Assembly (NCBI RefSeq): GCF_000174355.1
Contig: NZ_ACIS01000009.1
Span: forward strand, 1 to 64,000
Origin: Pseudogulbenkiania ferrooxidans 2002
GTDB taxonomy: Bacteria; Pseudomonadota; Gammaproteobacteria; Burkholderiales; Chromobacteriaceae
Length of the DNA: 64,000 bases
Direction: 5' to 3'
Of this stretch, positions 6,741 to 15,827 are shown piece by piece (the first letter of the stretch is position 1; each line of letters opens with the position of its first letter). The translations under genes and the position numbers were made by a program. The notes under the pieces were generated by a model. That model had not been told where the DNA came from, ran no database searches, and saw only the letters and a list, made by a program, of their open reading frames with translations.

Positions 6741-9251
6741 TCAGCCCCCCGCCAGGTATTCCCTCTCCAGCAAAGCCTCGAACTCCGCCGCCGGCAACGG
6801 TCGGCTGAACAGGTAGCCCTGGCCCGTGCCACAGCCCTGCTCCACCAGGTAACGCCGTTGCTCGTCCAGTTCCACCCCCTCCGCCACCAGCCCCAGTCCC
6901 AGACTGCGCGCGATGGAAATGATCGCCTGCGTGATTGCCGCATCGTCCCGGTTCTGATGCAGGTCGGCGACGAACGACTGGTCGATCTTCAGCCCATGCA
7001 CCGGCAGGCGCTTGAGGTAAGACAGAGAGGAATACCCCGTACCGAAGTCGTCGATGGACAGGTACACGCCCAGCTCGTGCAGCCGGCGCAGCACCTCGAC
7101 CATGCCGCTATCCTCGTCCATCGCCACGCTCTCGGTAATTTCCAGCTCGAGCGCAGAGCTGGGCAGGCCACACTCCTCCAGCGTGCGCTCGACCAGCTCG
7201 ACCACGCCGGCGAACTTGAGTTGGCGTCCGGACACGTTGACCGCCACGCGCCCGCCAAACAGCCTGCGCTCACGCCACTCCCGCACCTGCCTGCAGGCGG
7301 TCTTCAGCACCCATTCACCGATCGGCACGATCAGCGAGCTGTCCTCGGCAATCGGAATGAAACGCGCCGGCGACACCAGCCCCAGTTCGGGATGGCGCCA
7401 GCGGATCAGCGCCTCGGCACCGTCCAGCCGACCGGTCGCCAGTTCGACCTTGGGCTGGTACCAGACCTCCAGCTCATCCTGGGCCAGCGCCTTGTGCAGA
7501 CTGTATTCCAGCCGCAAGCGCTCCAGCGCACTGGCATTCATGTCTGGGGTATAGAACTGGAAATTGCTCTTGCCGCGCTCCTTGGCACGGTACATCGCCG
7601 TATCGGCGTTGACCAGCAAGACGTCCGCGCTGGCCCCGTCCTCAGGGAACATGCTGATGCCGATGCTGGCCGACACGAATACCTCCTGCCCGGCCACCAC
7701 GGTTTCGCCGGCAATCGCGTCCAGCACGCTCTGGGCACGGCTCGCCACCTGCTGCACGCTGTCCACGGCCGGCATCAGCAAGGTGAACTCGTCGCCGGAG
7801 AGACGCGCCACCATCGCCAGCGGCGGCGCTACCTTCCTCATTTCCTCGGCGATCCACACCAGCAACTCGTCACCGGCATGGTGCCCCAGGGTATCGTTGA
7901 CCAGCTTGAAACGGTCCAGGTCGATAAACAACAACGCCATGCGCTGTCCGAACTCGCGCGCCTGCTCCACCCCCGCCTCCAGCCGCTCCAGGAACAGGGT
8001 GCGGTTTGGCAGCCCGGTCAGCGCGTCATGGTTGGCGAGAAAGTGCAACCGCTCCTCGGCTTGCTTGCGCTGGGTAATGTCGGAGAACACCGCGACGTAA
8101 TGGGCATACTCGCCGTTGTCGCCGCGAATGCCGGTAATGCTCAGATGCTCGGTATAGAGCAGACCGTTCTTGCGCCGGTTGATCACCTCCCCCTGCCATA
8201 CACCGTCACGCTTCAGGCTGTGCCACAGATGCTCGTAAAACTCCGGCGGCTGCTTGCCCGACTTCAGCAAGGCAGGCGTCTTGCCGATACTCTCTTGGGC
8301 CGAGTAACCGGTGATGCGCTCGAAAGCCGGGTTGACCGACTGAATGATGCCGGCTCCGTCGGTGATGGCAATCCCCTCAAGCGTGGACTCGAACACCTTG
8401 TCCGCCAGCAGCAGGCTCTGCCGCGACAGCAGCAAGGCCTGGTCGCGCTCGTTGAGCGCCCCCTGCAGCTCTAGCAGGCACTCGTGCTCGATGTTGTGGA
8501 GAATATCGCCGAAGCCCAGGATGAATTTGAGCCCGCCGTCCGCCCCGCACACCCCCAAGTGGCGGATCTTGTGCTGCAACATCAGGCGACGGGCATGCAG
8601 CAGGCTGGTGTTTTCGGCCATGGTCAACATCGGCCGCGAGCACACCGCCCCCAATGCATGCTCGCACTCGCCCTGCGCCAGCAAGCGCACCACGTCGCGC
8701 CGGGTCAGGATGCCCAGTTCACCATCGGCGAAGCACACCCCGACAGCATCCACCGCCCCCTGCCGCATCACCTTCACCGCATCCTTCAGCCCGAGCTCGG
8801 CCCCCAGCAGGCAGGCCGGCCGGCACCCCAGCTCCTCCAGCCGCTTCAGCCCGAGAAACGACTCCGTCCCCTGGTTGAGCACGATATCGGTCAGGGACAG
8901 TAGGCCAAGATAGCGGCCATCCCGTTCCACCAGGGCATGGCGGATGCCATGGCGGCGGAAAAACCCGGTCGCATCATGAATCGACGTACCGCTCTGGAGC
9001 GTACGCACCGGGGAACTCATCACCTTCGCCACCGGAGTGCCATCCGCCCCGGTCGCCACCGAAAAATCCAGATTCAGCGCATCAGTCTCGGTCCAGATTC
9101 CGAGGGCGGTTCCCGCCTCGTCCATCACGATGATGGAACCGCAGTGAGACTCCATCATCAGGCGGGCAGCCTCGTAGACCGAGGTGGTTGGTGGGCAACT
9201 CAGTATCTCGGGGAGCAGGATGTGATCGACGGGTTGAAGCAACGGCGACAT
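6741..9251 (-). CDS. CBS–PAS–GGDEF–EAL cyclic-di-GMP protein
   Basis: 836 residues, no membrane segment. Residues 1–270 contain two CBS pairs (repeated I.VMDEAG.ALGI and DIVLN/DVVRLLA patterns) that probably bind adenine nucleotides. A PAS domain follows (about 290–410, ITDGAGIIQSVNPAFERITG). Then comes a GGDEF domain (about 410–570) with ARLSGDEF in place of GGDEF, and an EAL domain (about 580–830) with GAEALIRWRHP, NVSGRQL, ELEITES and DDFGTGYSSLSYLK, all the residues expected for an active phosphodiesterase. S for the first G is tolerated in some cyclases, so both activities are possible; phosphodiesterase activity is better supported. It is presumably a cytosolic regulator of c-di-GMP tuned by ligands and redox or light. 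It stands alone. Confidence 0.92.
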   Translation of the reverse strand: MSPLLQPVDHILLPEILSCPPTTSVYEAARLMMESHCGSIIVMDEAGTALGIWTETDALNLDFSVATGADGTPVAKVMSSPVRTLQSGTSIHDATGFFRRHGIRHALVERDGRYLGLLSLTDIVLNQGTESFLGLKRLEELGCRPACLLGAELGLKDAVKVMRQGAVDAVGVCFADGELGILTRRDVVRLLAQGECEHALGAVCSRPMLTMAENTSLLHARRLMLQHKIRHLGVCGADGGLKFILGFGDILHNIEHECLLELQGALNERDQALLLSRQSLLLADKVFESTLEGIAITDGAGIIQSVNPAFERITGYSAQESIGKTPALLKSGKQPPEFYEHLWHSLKRDGVWQGEVINRRKNGLLYTEHLSITGIRGDNGEYAHYVAVFSDITQRKQAEERLHFLANHDALTGLPNRTLFLERLEAGVEQAREFGQRMALLFIDLDRFKLVNDTLGHHAGDELLVWIAEEMRKVAPPLAMVARLSGDEFTLLMPAVDSVQQVASRAQSVLDAIAGETVVAGQEVFVSASIGISMFPEDGASADVLLVNADTAMYRAKERGKSNFQFYTPDMNASALERLRLEYSLHKALAQDELEVWYQPKVELATGRLDGAEALIRWRHPELGLVSPARFIPIAEDSSLIVPIGEWVLKTACRQVREWRERRLFGGRVAVNVSGRQLKFAGVVELVERTLEECGLPSSALELEITESVAMDEDSGMVEVLRRLHELGVYLSIDDFGTGYSSLSYLKRLPVHGLKIDQSFVADLHQNRDDAAITQAIISIARSLGLGLVAEGVELDEQRRYLVEQGCGTGQGYLFSRPLPAAEFEALLEREYLAGG

Positions 9252-9374
9252 GTCTGGCTGATCCTAAACATTCGTTGACTAATACCTCGTCGAATATACA
9301 GGCATTCCATAACAGCGCGACTTGATGCCAAATGCTTTCTGCGCATTCCCTGATATAAATCAGTCCCCACCATG

Positions 9375-9404
9375 AAAAAAGCGCCACCGCAAATGCGGGG
9401 GCGC
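9375..9404 (-). terminator. Rho-independent terminator after rimO
   Basis: GCGCC…GGCGC with an inner CCGC/GCGG pairing. It is followed on the minus strand by six T residues (AAAAAA at 9375–9380), just past the rimO stop. Confidence 0.7.
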
Positions 9405-9429
9405 CCATCCGCTCATGCCGTGGCGCGCG

Positions 9430-10746
9430 TTACACCCGCTCTGCCCACAGATCATGCTCATCCGAGGCGGCGATCTCCACCTCGACGAAATCCCCCACCT
9501 GCAGGCCATCGGCATCGGCCACGAACACCATGCCATCGATCTCGGGGGCATCGGCATAGCTGCGGCAGACCGCCCCTTGCTCATCGATCTCGTCGACCAG
9601 CACCGTCATGCGCTGACCGACTCGGCGCGCCAGACGGGCGGCACTGATCTCAGCCTGCACCTCCATGAAGCGCTCCTTGCGGACCTCCTTCACCTCCTCC
9701 GGCACGGGATCAGGCAAATCGTTGGCGGCGGCGCCCGCCACCGGAGAATAGGTGAAACAGCCCACGCGATCGAGCATGGCTTCACGCAGCAACGCCAGCA
9801 GCTCCTCGAACTCCTCCTCGGTCTCGCCGGGGAAGCCAACGATGAAGGTGCTGCGGATCACCAGATCCGGGCAGATCTCGCGCCACTTCTTGATACGCGC
9901 CAGTACGTTCTCGCTGTTGGCGGGCCGCTTCATCAGTTTGAGGATGCGCTGGCTGGCGTGCTGAAACGGGATATCGAGGTAAGGCAGTATCTTGCCGTCG
10001 CGCATCAGCGGAATGACTTCGTCGACGTGCGGATACGGGTAGACATAATGCAGACGCACCCAGATACCGTGCCGCCCCAATTCCTCGCACAGCTCCGTCA
10101 TGCGGGTACGCACCGGTCGACCGTTGTGGAAGCCCGTCTTGTATTTGACGTCGACACCGTAGGCACTGGTGTCCTGCGAAATCACCAGCAGTTCCTTGAC
10201 GCCGGACTTCGCCAGATTCTCCGCCTCGCTTAGCACGTCATGAATTGGGCGGGAATCCAGATCGCCCCTCATTGACGGAATGATGCAAGAGGTGCAGCGG
10301 TGATTACAGCCCTCGGAAATCTTCAGATAGGCGTAATGCTTCGGCGTGAGCTTGATGCCTGCCGTCGGCACCAAGTCGACGAACGGGCCGCGCGGTTTGG
10401 GCAAGTGGGCATGCACATGCCCCATCACTTCGTCGGTGGCGTGCGGGCCGGTCACCGCCAGCACAGAAGGATGCACGTCACGTACCACCTCCCCTTTCGC
10501 CCACAGGCAACCCGTCACGCTGACCTTGCCGTTTTCCGTCAAGGCCTAGCCGATCGCATCCAACGACTCGGCAACGGCCGAATCGATGAAGCCACAGGTA
10601 TTGACCACGACCAGGTCGGCGTCATCGTAGGAAGGGGAGATATCGTAGCCTTCAGCGCGAAGGCGGGTAAGAATCTGCTCGGAATCAACCAAGGCCTTGG
10701 GACAGCCGAGCGAGACGAAGCCGACTTTGGGTGCGGAGTGGGCCAT
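9430..10746 (-). pseudogene. rimO: rimO, ribosomal protein uS12 methylthiotransferase, with internal stop codon
   Basis: RimO adds a methylthio group to an aspartate of ribosomal protein S12, using radical SAM chemistry and two 4Fe-4S clusters. The frame starts [20 protein letters not shown] at 10746 and is interrupted by TAG at 10546–10548, where family members have DAIGEALTENG. Reading resumes in the same frame with [13 protein letters not shown], carries the radical [11 protein letters not shown] motif, and ends in a TRAM domain. Cluster-binding cysteines of the N-terminal half (SLGC, NTCGF) lie before the stop and TGCL after it. A single GAG-to-TAG change explains the break. A TTG at 10542 could restart translation, but that product would lack two cysteines. 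It is probably inactive unless the stop is suppressed or is a sequencing error. Confidence 0.88.
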
Positions 10747-10786
10747 ACGTTAGTAAGACCCTGAATCTTATTGAAAGAACAGAGAA

Positions 10787-10815
10787 AGCCGGGGTCACGT
10801 GAACGACACCCGGCT
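10787..10815 (-). terminator. Probable terminator after phaR
   Basis: AGCCGGGG…ACCCGGCT dyad. On the minus strand it is followed by TTTCTCTGTT. It lies between phaR and rimO. Confidence 0.55.
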
Positions 10816-10862
10816 GACAACATGCTGATTCCATAAGAAAAACGGCGATATCGGCGAACCGA

Positions 10863-11429
10863 TCAGGACTTGCCTTCTTTGTCCTTGTCGGCAGGCGGAT
10901 AGGCGGGAAAGCCAAAGCCTGTGAACAGCTGCTTGGTCTGTTCCTGCATACGGTTCTGCATTTCCAGATACATGCCGGTGCTCTGCTCCAGATAGCTCGA
11001 CATCATGTTCTGCATGGCCGGGCCCTGCATCTTCATGAACTCGCCCCACAGGTTGGCGTTGAACATGGCGTTATCGCCATACATCGCCCGCGTCTGTTCC
11101 TGCATCTTTTGCTGCAGCTGCGTAAAGAGCTGCAGATTTTTCTCCAGGAACGGCCCCATCATGCCCTGCATGGCCTGCCCGTAGAAACGGATAAACTGCG
11201 TCAGCACCTCGTAACTGAACATCGGGGCGCCACCGTTTTCCTCTTCAAAAATGATCTGAAGCAGTACGCTGCGGGTAATGTCATCCTGGGTCTTGGCGTC
11301 AACCACCTGGATGTCGATATTGTCATGAACCAGCTGCTTAACGTCCCCCAAGGTAATGTAAGAACTCGTCGCCGTGTCGTATAACCGGCGATTCGGATAC
11401 TTTTTAATGACCCGCTTCTCAACACTCAT
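10863..11429 (-). CDS. phaR: Polyhydroxyalkanoate synthesis repressor PhaR
   Basis: 188 residues from the ATG at 11429. A longer frame to 11555 runs through promoter DNA and is rejected, because MSVEKRVIKKYPNRRLYDT is the standard PhaR N-terminus. Residues 5–65 form the DNA-binding PHB/PHA accumulation domain. Residues 70–115 (FSYEVLTQFIRFYGQAMQG) are the PHB-binding part, and the rest is a glutamine/methionine-rich helix. PhaR represses phasin genes and is released by binding nascent polymer granules. It is divergent from phaP across 177 bases that contain a perfect 15-base palindrome, fitting autoregulation and phasin control. Confidence 0.95.
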   Translation of the reverse strand: MSVEKRVIKKYPNRRLYDTATSSYITLGDVKQLVHDNIDIQVVDAKTQDDITRSVLLQIIFEEENGGAPMFSYEVLTQFIRFYGQAMQGMMGPFLEKNLQLFTQLQQKMQEQTRAMYGDNAMFNANLWGEFMKMQGPAMQNMMSSYLEQSTGMYLEMQNRMQEQTKQLFTGFGFPAYPPADKDKEGKS

Positions 11430-11547
11430 GTAACACTCCCAGTTCATTGTCGTGGTGTTGTGTGCGAACAATTTATCATAAATGCAACAACATAGAGCAA
11501 ATCTTCTAGCCACTGCATTGAGCAGCATGCTAAATTTTGCGAGTATA

Positions 11548-11562
11548 TTGTGCATTGCACAA
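11548..11562. promoter_or_regulatory. Candidate PhaR operator (15-base palindrome)
   Basis: TTGTGCATTGCACAA is a perfect dyad around one base in the phaR–phaP intergenic region, with further TGC/GCA half-sites nearby (11510–11570). TGC-rich dyads are known PhaR targets in other bacteria. Binding here is inference. Confidence 0.5.
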
Positions 11563-11606
11563 CGCAGTTCACACCGTACAACACACCACGGAGAGGGTCA
11601 TAAACC

Positions 11607-12170
11607 ATGTTCACTACCAACGAGCAGTTCAGTAAGTTTTCGCTGGGCGGCGTCGAAACCGCGCTACGTTTCGCCCAGATTTCGCTGGATAGCACCGAAA
11701 AGCTGGTGAAATTCAACCTCGAAGTTTCCAAACAGTCTCTCGAAGACAACATCAAGGTCGCCCAAGACCTCGCTGGCGCCAAAGACCCACAAGAAGCCGT
11801 CGCCCGCATCAACAAGCTGGCTACCGAATCGGTAGAGCAAGCGGTCACCAACTCCCGCAATGTCTACGAAATCGTCACCCAGGCTCAAGGCGAACTGGCC
11901 AAGCTGGCTGAAGAAAACCTGGGCACCCTGAACAAGTCGCTGATCAACGTCATCGAAGACATCGCCAAGAACGCTCCGGCCGGTTCCGAAGTCACGGTCA
12001 ACGCCGTCAAAACCTCGGTTGCCGCCGCCGCAGCAGCTATCAACAGCTTCACCAAGGCAGCACAGCAAGTAAACGAATTTGCCGAAACCAGCGTGAAGGC
12101 TGCCAGCAGCGCCACCGCTGACGCCGTCAAGGCCACCACCAAGCGCGCCAGCAGCACCAGCGCGTCCTGA
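11607..12170 (+). CDS. phaP: Phasin (PHA granule surface protein)
   Basis: 187 residues, starting MFTTNEQFSKFSLGGVETAL, the usual opening of betaproteobacterial phasins. It is amphipathic and helical, without cysteine. The second half is an Ala/Ser/Thr/Lys-rich repeat-like tail (AAAAAINSFTKAAQQ, then ATADAVKATTK). Phasins coat polyhydroxybutyrate granules and control their number and size. It is divergent from phaR and followed by a strong terminator. No PHA synthase is visible in this window. Confidence 0.93.
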   Translation: MFTTNEQFSKFSLGGVETALRFAQISLDSTEKLVKFNLEVSKQSLEDNIKVAQDLAGAKDPQEAVARINKLATESVEQAVTNSRNVYEIVTQAQGELAKLAEENLGTLNKSLINVIEDIAKNAPAGSEVTVNAVKTSVAAAAAAINSFTKAAQQVNEFAETSVKAASSATADAVKATTKRASSTSAS

Positions 12171-12187
12171 TCGCTGACCTCAGCGGC

Positions 12188-12220
12188 AAAAGGCCATACC
12201 TGCACGGGTATGGCCTTTTT
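12188..12220 (+). terminator. Terminator after phaP
   Basis: AAAAGGCCATACC / GGTATGGCCTTTTT dyad with a 6-base loop and T tail. Confidence 0.85.
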
Positions 12221-12335
12221 CATTGTTGCACGCTCAGACACCCTGCCCGCCTCATTCGCCACACATCAGGTGCCCAATTTCCCACACGGGTTTACAATTC
12301 GGCTTTTACGAGCCCACATAGAAACAGGGTAGCGC

Positions 12336-13466
12336 ATGAAGATCAGTAGCAATTTTGACGCCGGCAGTATCGAAGTTGTCTCGATGAACGGCTTTGAAGA
12401 CATCCAGCTTCGCATTCCGAACGATAATGCCTCGCACTTTGCCCAGTGGTTCTACTTCCGCCTGCAAGGGGCCGCGTACCAAACCTGCAACCTGCGCTTC
12501 CTGAATGCGTCCGAGTGCGCCTACCCCGAAGGCTGGGTCGACTATCACGCCATGGCATCGTACGATCGCATCAACTGGTTTCGGGTGCCGACCAGCTACG
12601 ATGGCAGCGTACTGACCATCGAGCACGTACCGCTGGCCAACAGCGTTTATTACGCCTACTTCGAACCTTACTCTTACGACCAGCATCTGAACCTCATCGG
12701 ACAGGCACAAGGCTCCGGCCTCTGCCAGGTCTCCGACCTGGGCTCGACCGTGCAGGGGCGGGACATCAACCTGCTGACCATCGGCCATGAAGTCGAATCC
12801 GACCTCAAGATTTGGATCACGGCACGCCAGCACCCCGGCGAGACGATGGCGGAATGGTTTGTCGAAGGCTTCCTCAACCGCCTGCTCGACCCGATCGACC
12901 CGACATCCCGCATGCTGCTCGACCACGCCACCTTCTACGTGGTGCCGAACATGAATCCCGACGGTTCCGTCCTGGGAAATCTGCGCACCAACGCAGCCGG
13001 CTCCAACCTGAACCGCGAATGGCTGAATCCCTCGAAGGAAACCAGCCCGGAAGTCTTCGTCGTGCGTCAGAAAATGCTCGAGACCGGCGTCGATCTGTTC
13101 CTCGACATCCATGGCGACGAGAACATTCCCTTCGTCTTTGTCGCCGGGACCGAAGGCGTACCCAGCTACAATGATCGCATCCGTGCCCTGGAAGAAACCT
13201 TCAAGCACCACCTGAAACTCGCCTCTCCCGACTTCCAGGACGAACACGGCTACGAAAAAAGCACTCCCGGCAGTGCCGATCTTTCCTGGGCCACCAACTG
13301 GGTCGGCAACCAGTTCCAATGCCTCGCCTACACGCTCGAGATGCCGTTCAAGGACAACGCCAACCTGCCGGACGACGATTACGGCTGGAACGGCCAACGC
13401 AGCCAGCGGCTGGGCGAAGCCGCACTCACCCCCATTTACGCGGTAATCAACAAGCTGCGCGCCTGA
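12336..13466 (+). CDS. M14-family (cytosolic carboxypeptidase-like) zinc peptidase
   Basis: 376 residues, no signal peptide. An N-terminal beta-sandwich (about 1–120) is followed by the zinc carboxypeptidase domain. ARQHPGETMAEWF near 156–168 supplies the first zinc His and Glu. NMNPDGSV and AAGSNLNREW are the conserved substrate-binding Asn/Arg region. DLFLDIHGDE supplies the second His, and LEMPFK near the C-terminus carries the catalytic Glu. The N-domain plus HPGE arrangement is that of the M14D (CCP/AGBL-like) group, which in eukaryotes trims glutamate tails. The bacterial substrate is unknown. It is a single gene with its own convergent terminator. Confidence 0.88.
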   Translation: MKISSNFDAGSIEVVSMNGFEDIQLRIPNDNASHFAQWFYFRLQGAAYQTCNLRFLNASECAYPEGWVDYHAMASYDRINWFRVPTSYDGSVLTIEHVPLANSVYYAYFEPYSYDQHLNLIGQAQGSGLCQVSDLGSTVQGRDINLLTIGHEVESDLKIWITARQHPGETMAEWFVEGFLNRLLDPIDPTSRMLLDHATFYVVPNMNPDGSVLGNLRTNAAGSNLNREWLNPSKETSPEVFVVRQKMLETGVDLFLDIHGDENIPFVFVAGTEGVPSYNDRIRALEETFKHHLKLASPDFQDEHGYEKSTPGSADLSWATNWVGNQFQCLAYTLEMPFKDNANLPDDDYGWNGQRSQRLGEAALTPIYAVINKLRA

Positions 13467-13474
13467 ACGATCTG

Positions 13475-13519
13475 GCCCCCAAGCAAAACGGCCGCTAAGC
13501 GGCCGTTTTGCTTGGGGGC
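13475..13519. terminator. Bidirectional terminator with 21-bp perfect stem
   Basis: GCCCCCAAGCAAAACGGCCGC is perfectly repeated in inverted orientation after a 3-base loop. It sits between two convergent genes. The stem contains an A/T run on each side (AAAAC/GTTTT) rather than a tail outside it. Confidence 0.8.
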
Positions 13520-13529
13520 GGTACATCGC

Positions 13530-15237
13530 TCACGGCGCGGCCGATGGCATTCCCTCCAGTGCCTTTACCAACTCGATTTCGACCAAATACCAGTCGCGCC
13601 CCTTTTCCAGCACCTTTCCCAAGGCAATCTGGAAGAACTTGCCTCTGGCACTCATGTAATACTGTTTGCCCAACATGTACGAGGCAACCGGCACAATGAG
13701 CGTATTGATGCTGCGCTCATTCCGAGTCAAGGGAACAAACAGGGCGATTACCCCTCCCTGCCAAACATGCTCCGGCATGGTCCGCGGGTCCACCGCCTTG
13801 ACATCCATCCCCCTCAGCGCAGCCGCCACCGGGCGATCGGTCAGGGTTTCGATCCCGAGAAAGATCTTCTCGCGATGCAGCCGGCGGATACGCCGCACAA
13901 TACCCACGCTCCAAGCGGCCCCCTCGCCTTCCTTGTAACCCAGCAACTCCCCCAGACTGACCCATTCATTCCCGACCGCATCCAGCGAAACCCCCAGCCC
14001 GGTCTGACTGATGTTTTCAATTTCCCACTGGTTGAAAACCTCCTTGGCCAAAGGGGTTTCCTCAGGCCGCACAGAAACCGCCGGGAGTGCCTTATCCTTA
14101 CGCCGGCTGGTGACAAAACCATAAACCCGCAGATCAGACGCCGAACTGAAGTTGTCTTGAGGCAGCGCCGCGGCCGTCTGCAGTTTCTGTTCATCGGGCT
14201 GGCGAATCAGACGATGCAAGGTCCCAAGCCGATGCACCACCTCGATCTTACGGTCACTGACGGCAACCCGCTCGGCGCGTTGAATGCGAACAGGCTTGGC
14301 CGCCCACGCGCGACACAATACACGGAAAAGAGCCGCATCCACACCAGGCTCGGCAAGACGGGCCAGTTCTGTCGGCATATGCCCTGTTTCAAGCACCGCC
14401 AGCCAGCCATGCAGTATTTCGCTAACCTCGGCCGTGCTCCAATAACGGTAAAATCCAGAGCCGAACGTTCCCATGCAACGCGAGGCAGGATGCCCTTCAT
14501 CCAGCACCACGGCAAAACTAAGGTCGGGGGAAAACTCGCGAACCAAGGCCATCCGGTTCGAGATCAGCCGCAGTAATTCGTAGGAAAAATTGAGCTGCCG
14601 TGGGGTCAAGTTACCACTGGAAAGCAAGGCCAGCATCTGCAGGATGAGAAACTGATCCTGTACGGTCGTACCCTCGTCATGCTCGCCGAAAAGGAATACC
14701 GGGGCCGACTCCAGCCCTCGCTCCTCAGCAAAGCGGTAGACGTGATTGACGTTCCGCCAGAAACTTTCCCCAGGAGAGACGCCCTTGAAAGAACGACCAT
14801 CTGGCTGCCTCGCAGAAATAATGCATCATGCGTGCCAGCACCAAGGGCAGCATGGCATAGATACGGCGCTCATCCTCACCAGAAAAGGACGGACTCAGGA
14901 CCTGTCGGTAAGCATCGAGAAATTCGCGGCCATACCCCAGAATCTGTCCCCGTAACTGCGCTTCCAGAACCTTGGGCATTCTGATGTTCATCAGGTACTG
15001 AATACCCAATTGGTAATGAAACTGGGCCGTTTCCCGGTTAAGCGCCAAGACGGCCTCTAGCGTATCTGCAGACGACACCGCGCCATTGCGATTAAGCTCA
15101 GCGACAGCTTCCAACACCTTGTCGTGGGATGCGGAACCGTACTCCTGCTTCAGCGATTCAACCCATTCCTTGGCAGAAGTTGCATTGCTTAGCGGATCGA
15201 TCTTCTTCTTTGAGCCGCGCAAGAAAAAATCCAACAT
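13530..15237 (-). pseudogene. PilZ-like c-di-GMP-related protein, frameshifted
   Basis: The first part (15237 down to about 14785) begins MLDFFLRGSKKKIDPLSNAT and runs to ARWSFFQG. The continuation GVSPGESFWRNVNHVYRFAE, then the rest to 13530, is in the next frame. Deleting one C from the CCC at 14782–14784 joins them into a protein of about 568 residues. The N-terminal two-thirds is helical and unassigned. The C-terminal ~150 residues (WEIENISQTGLGVSL, GIVRRIRRLHREKIFLGIETL) resemble a PilZ domain, whose normal ligand is c-di-GMP. The break is at a G run, so it may be a sequencing error, a phase switch or a real lesion. Confidence 0.72.
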
Positions 15238-15364
15238 GGTGCCGCCTGTCTTAATAACTTTTTATAGATAACACAACAATTTACGCACAAATCATGCCAT
15301 CCCGGCATCTTCACAGTATCCGCAGGATCGCTCCCAACATGCAAGCGGCACTGGCAAGTAAAAC

Positions 15365-15397
15365 GAAAAAAGCATCCTCCCAGGGATGCTTTTTTTT
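15365..15397 (-). terminator. Terminator after the H-NS-like gene
   Basis: AAAAAAGCATCC / GGATGCTTTTTTT dyad with a 6-base loop. A-rich and T-rich flanks make it usable in both directions. Confidence 0.85.
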
Positions 15398-15423
15398 TGA
15401 TCCTGACTGAAGAACCGTAATCG

Positions 15424-15729
15424 TCAGATCGCCAGATCCTCGAGGTTCTTGCCGGCGGCGAGCAGTTCCTGTACCCACAGGGGTTTGCGGCCACGACCAG
15501 TCCAGGTCAGCTCAGGGTTTTGCGGGTGGCAGTACTTGGCTTCCACCGGCTTGCGCGCCGGACCCACTTTGCCCAGCACCTCTTCCACGCTCAACCCGTA
15601 CGCACGAGCAAGTTCCACAATCTGTTTTTTAGCTTTGGCTTTTTCTTCGTGCTCACGCCGCTTAATCTCGTTTTCCAGATCGCTTTTGAGGGAAAGCAGA
15701 TCAGCAAAGCTCAGATTGGAAAGTTCCAT
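15424..15729 (-). CDS. H-NS family nucleoid protein
   Basis: 101 residues. The N-terminal half is a coiled coil for dimerisation (LSLKSDLENEIKRREHEEKAKAKKQ). The C-terminal half carries the DNA-binding loop TWTGRGRKPLWVQE, the form of the H-NS/BpH3 motif common in betaproteobacteria. Such proteins bind curved AT-rich DNA in the minor groove and silence horizontally acquired genes. The foreign AT-rich segments at both ends of this window would be natural targets, though that is inference. It is a single-gene unit ending in a strong terminator. Confidence 0.93.
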   Translation of the reverse strand: MELSNLSFADLLSLKSDLENEIKRREHEEKAKAKKQIVELARAYGLSVEEVLGKVGPARKPVEAKYCHPQNPELTWTGRGRKPLWVQELLAAGKNLEDLAI

Positions 15730-15827
15730 TTAGTCATCTCGCTAGTTTGAAAATATATTTCAATTTAGTCATAACCCAAGGATGTGGTCAAGTCTAATTT
15801 GAAAATCATCAACTCGGTGATTCCGGC

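Noticed and set aside
10546..10548. Recoding of the rimO TAG as a special amino acid
   Set aside because: No pyrrolysine-type context or downstream element is visible, and a simple GAG-to-TAG change explains it.
13475..13519. Perfect 21-bp hairpin as a small RNA or mobile element end
   Set aside because: Its position between two convergent genes and internal A/T runs make a bidirectional terminator the simpler reading.
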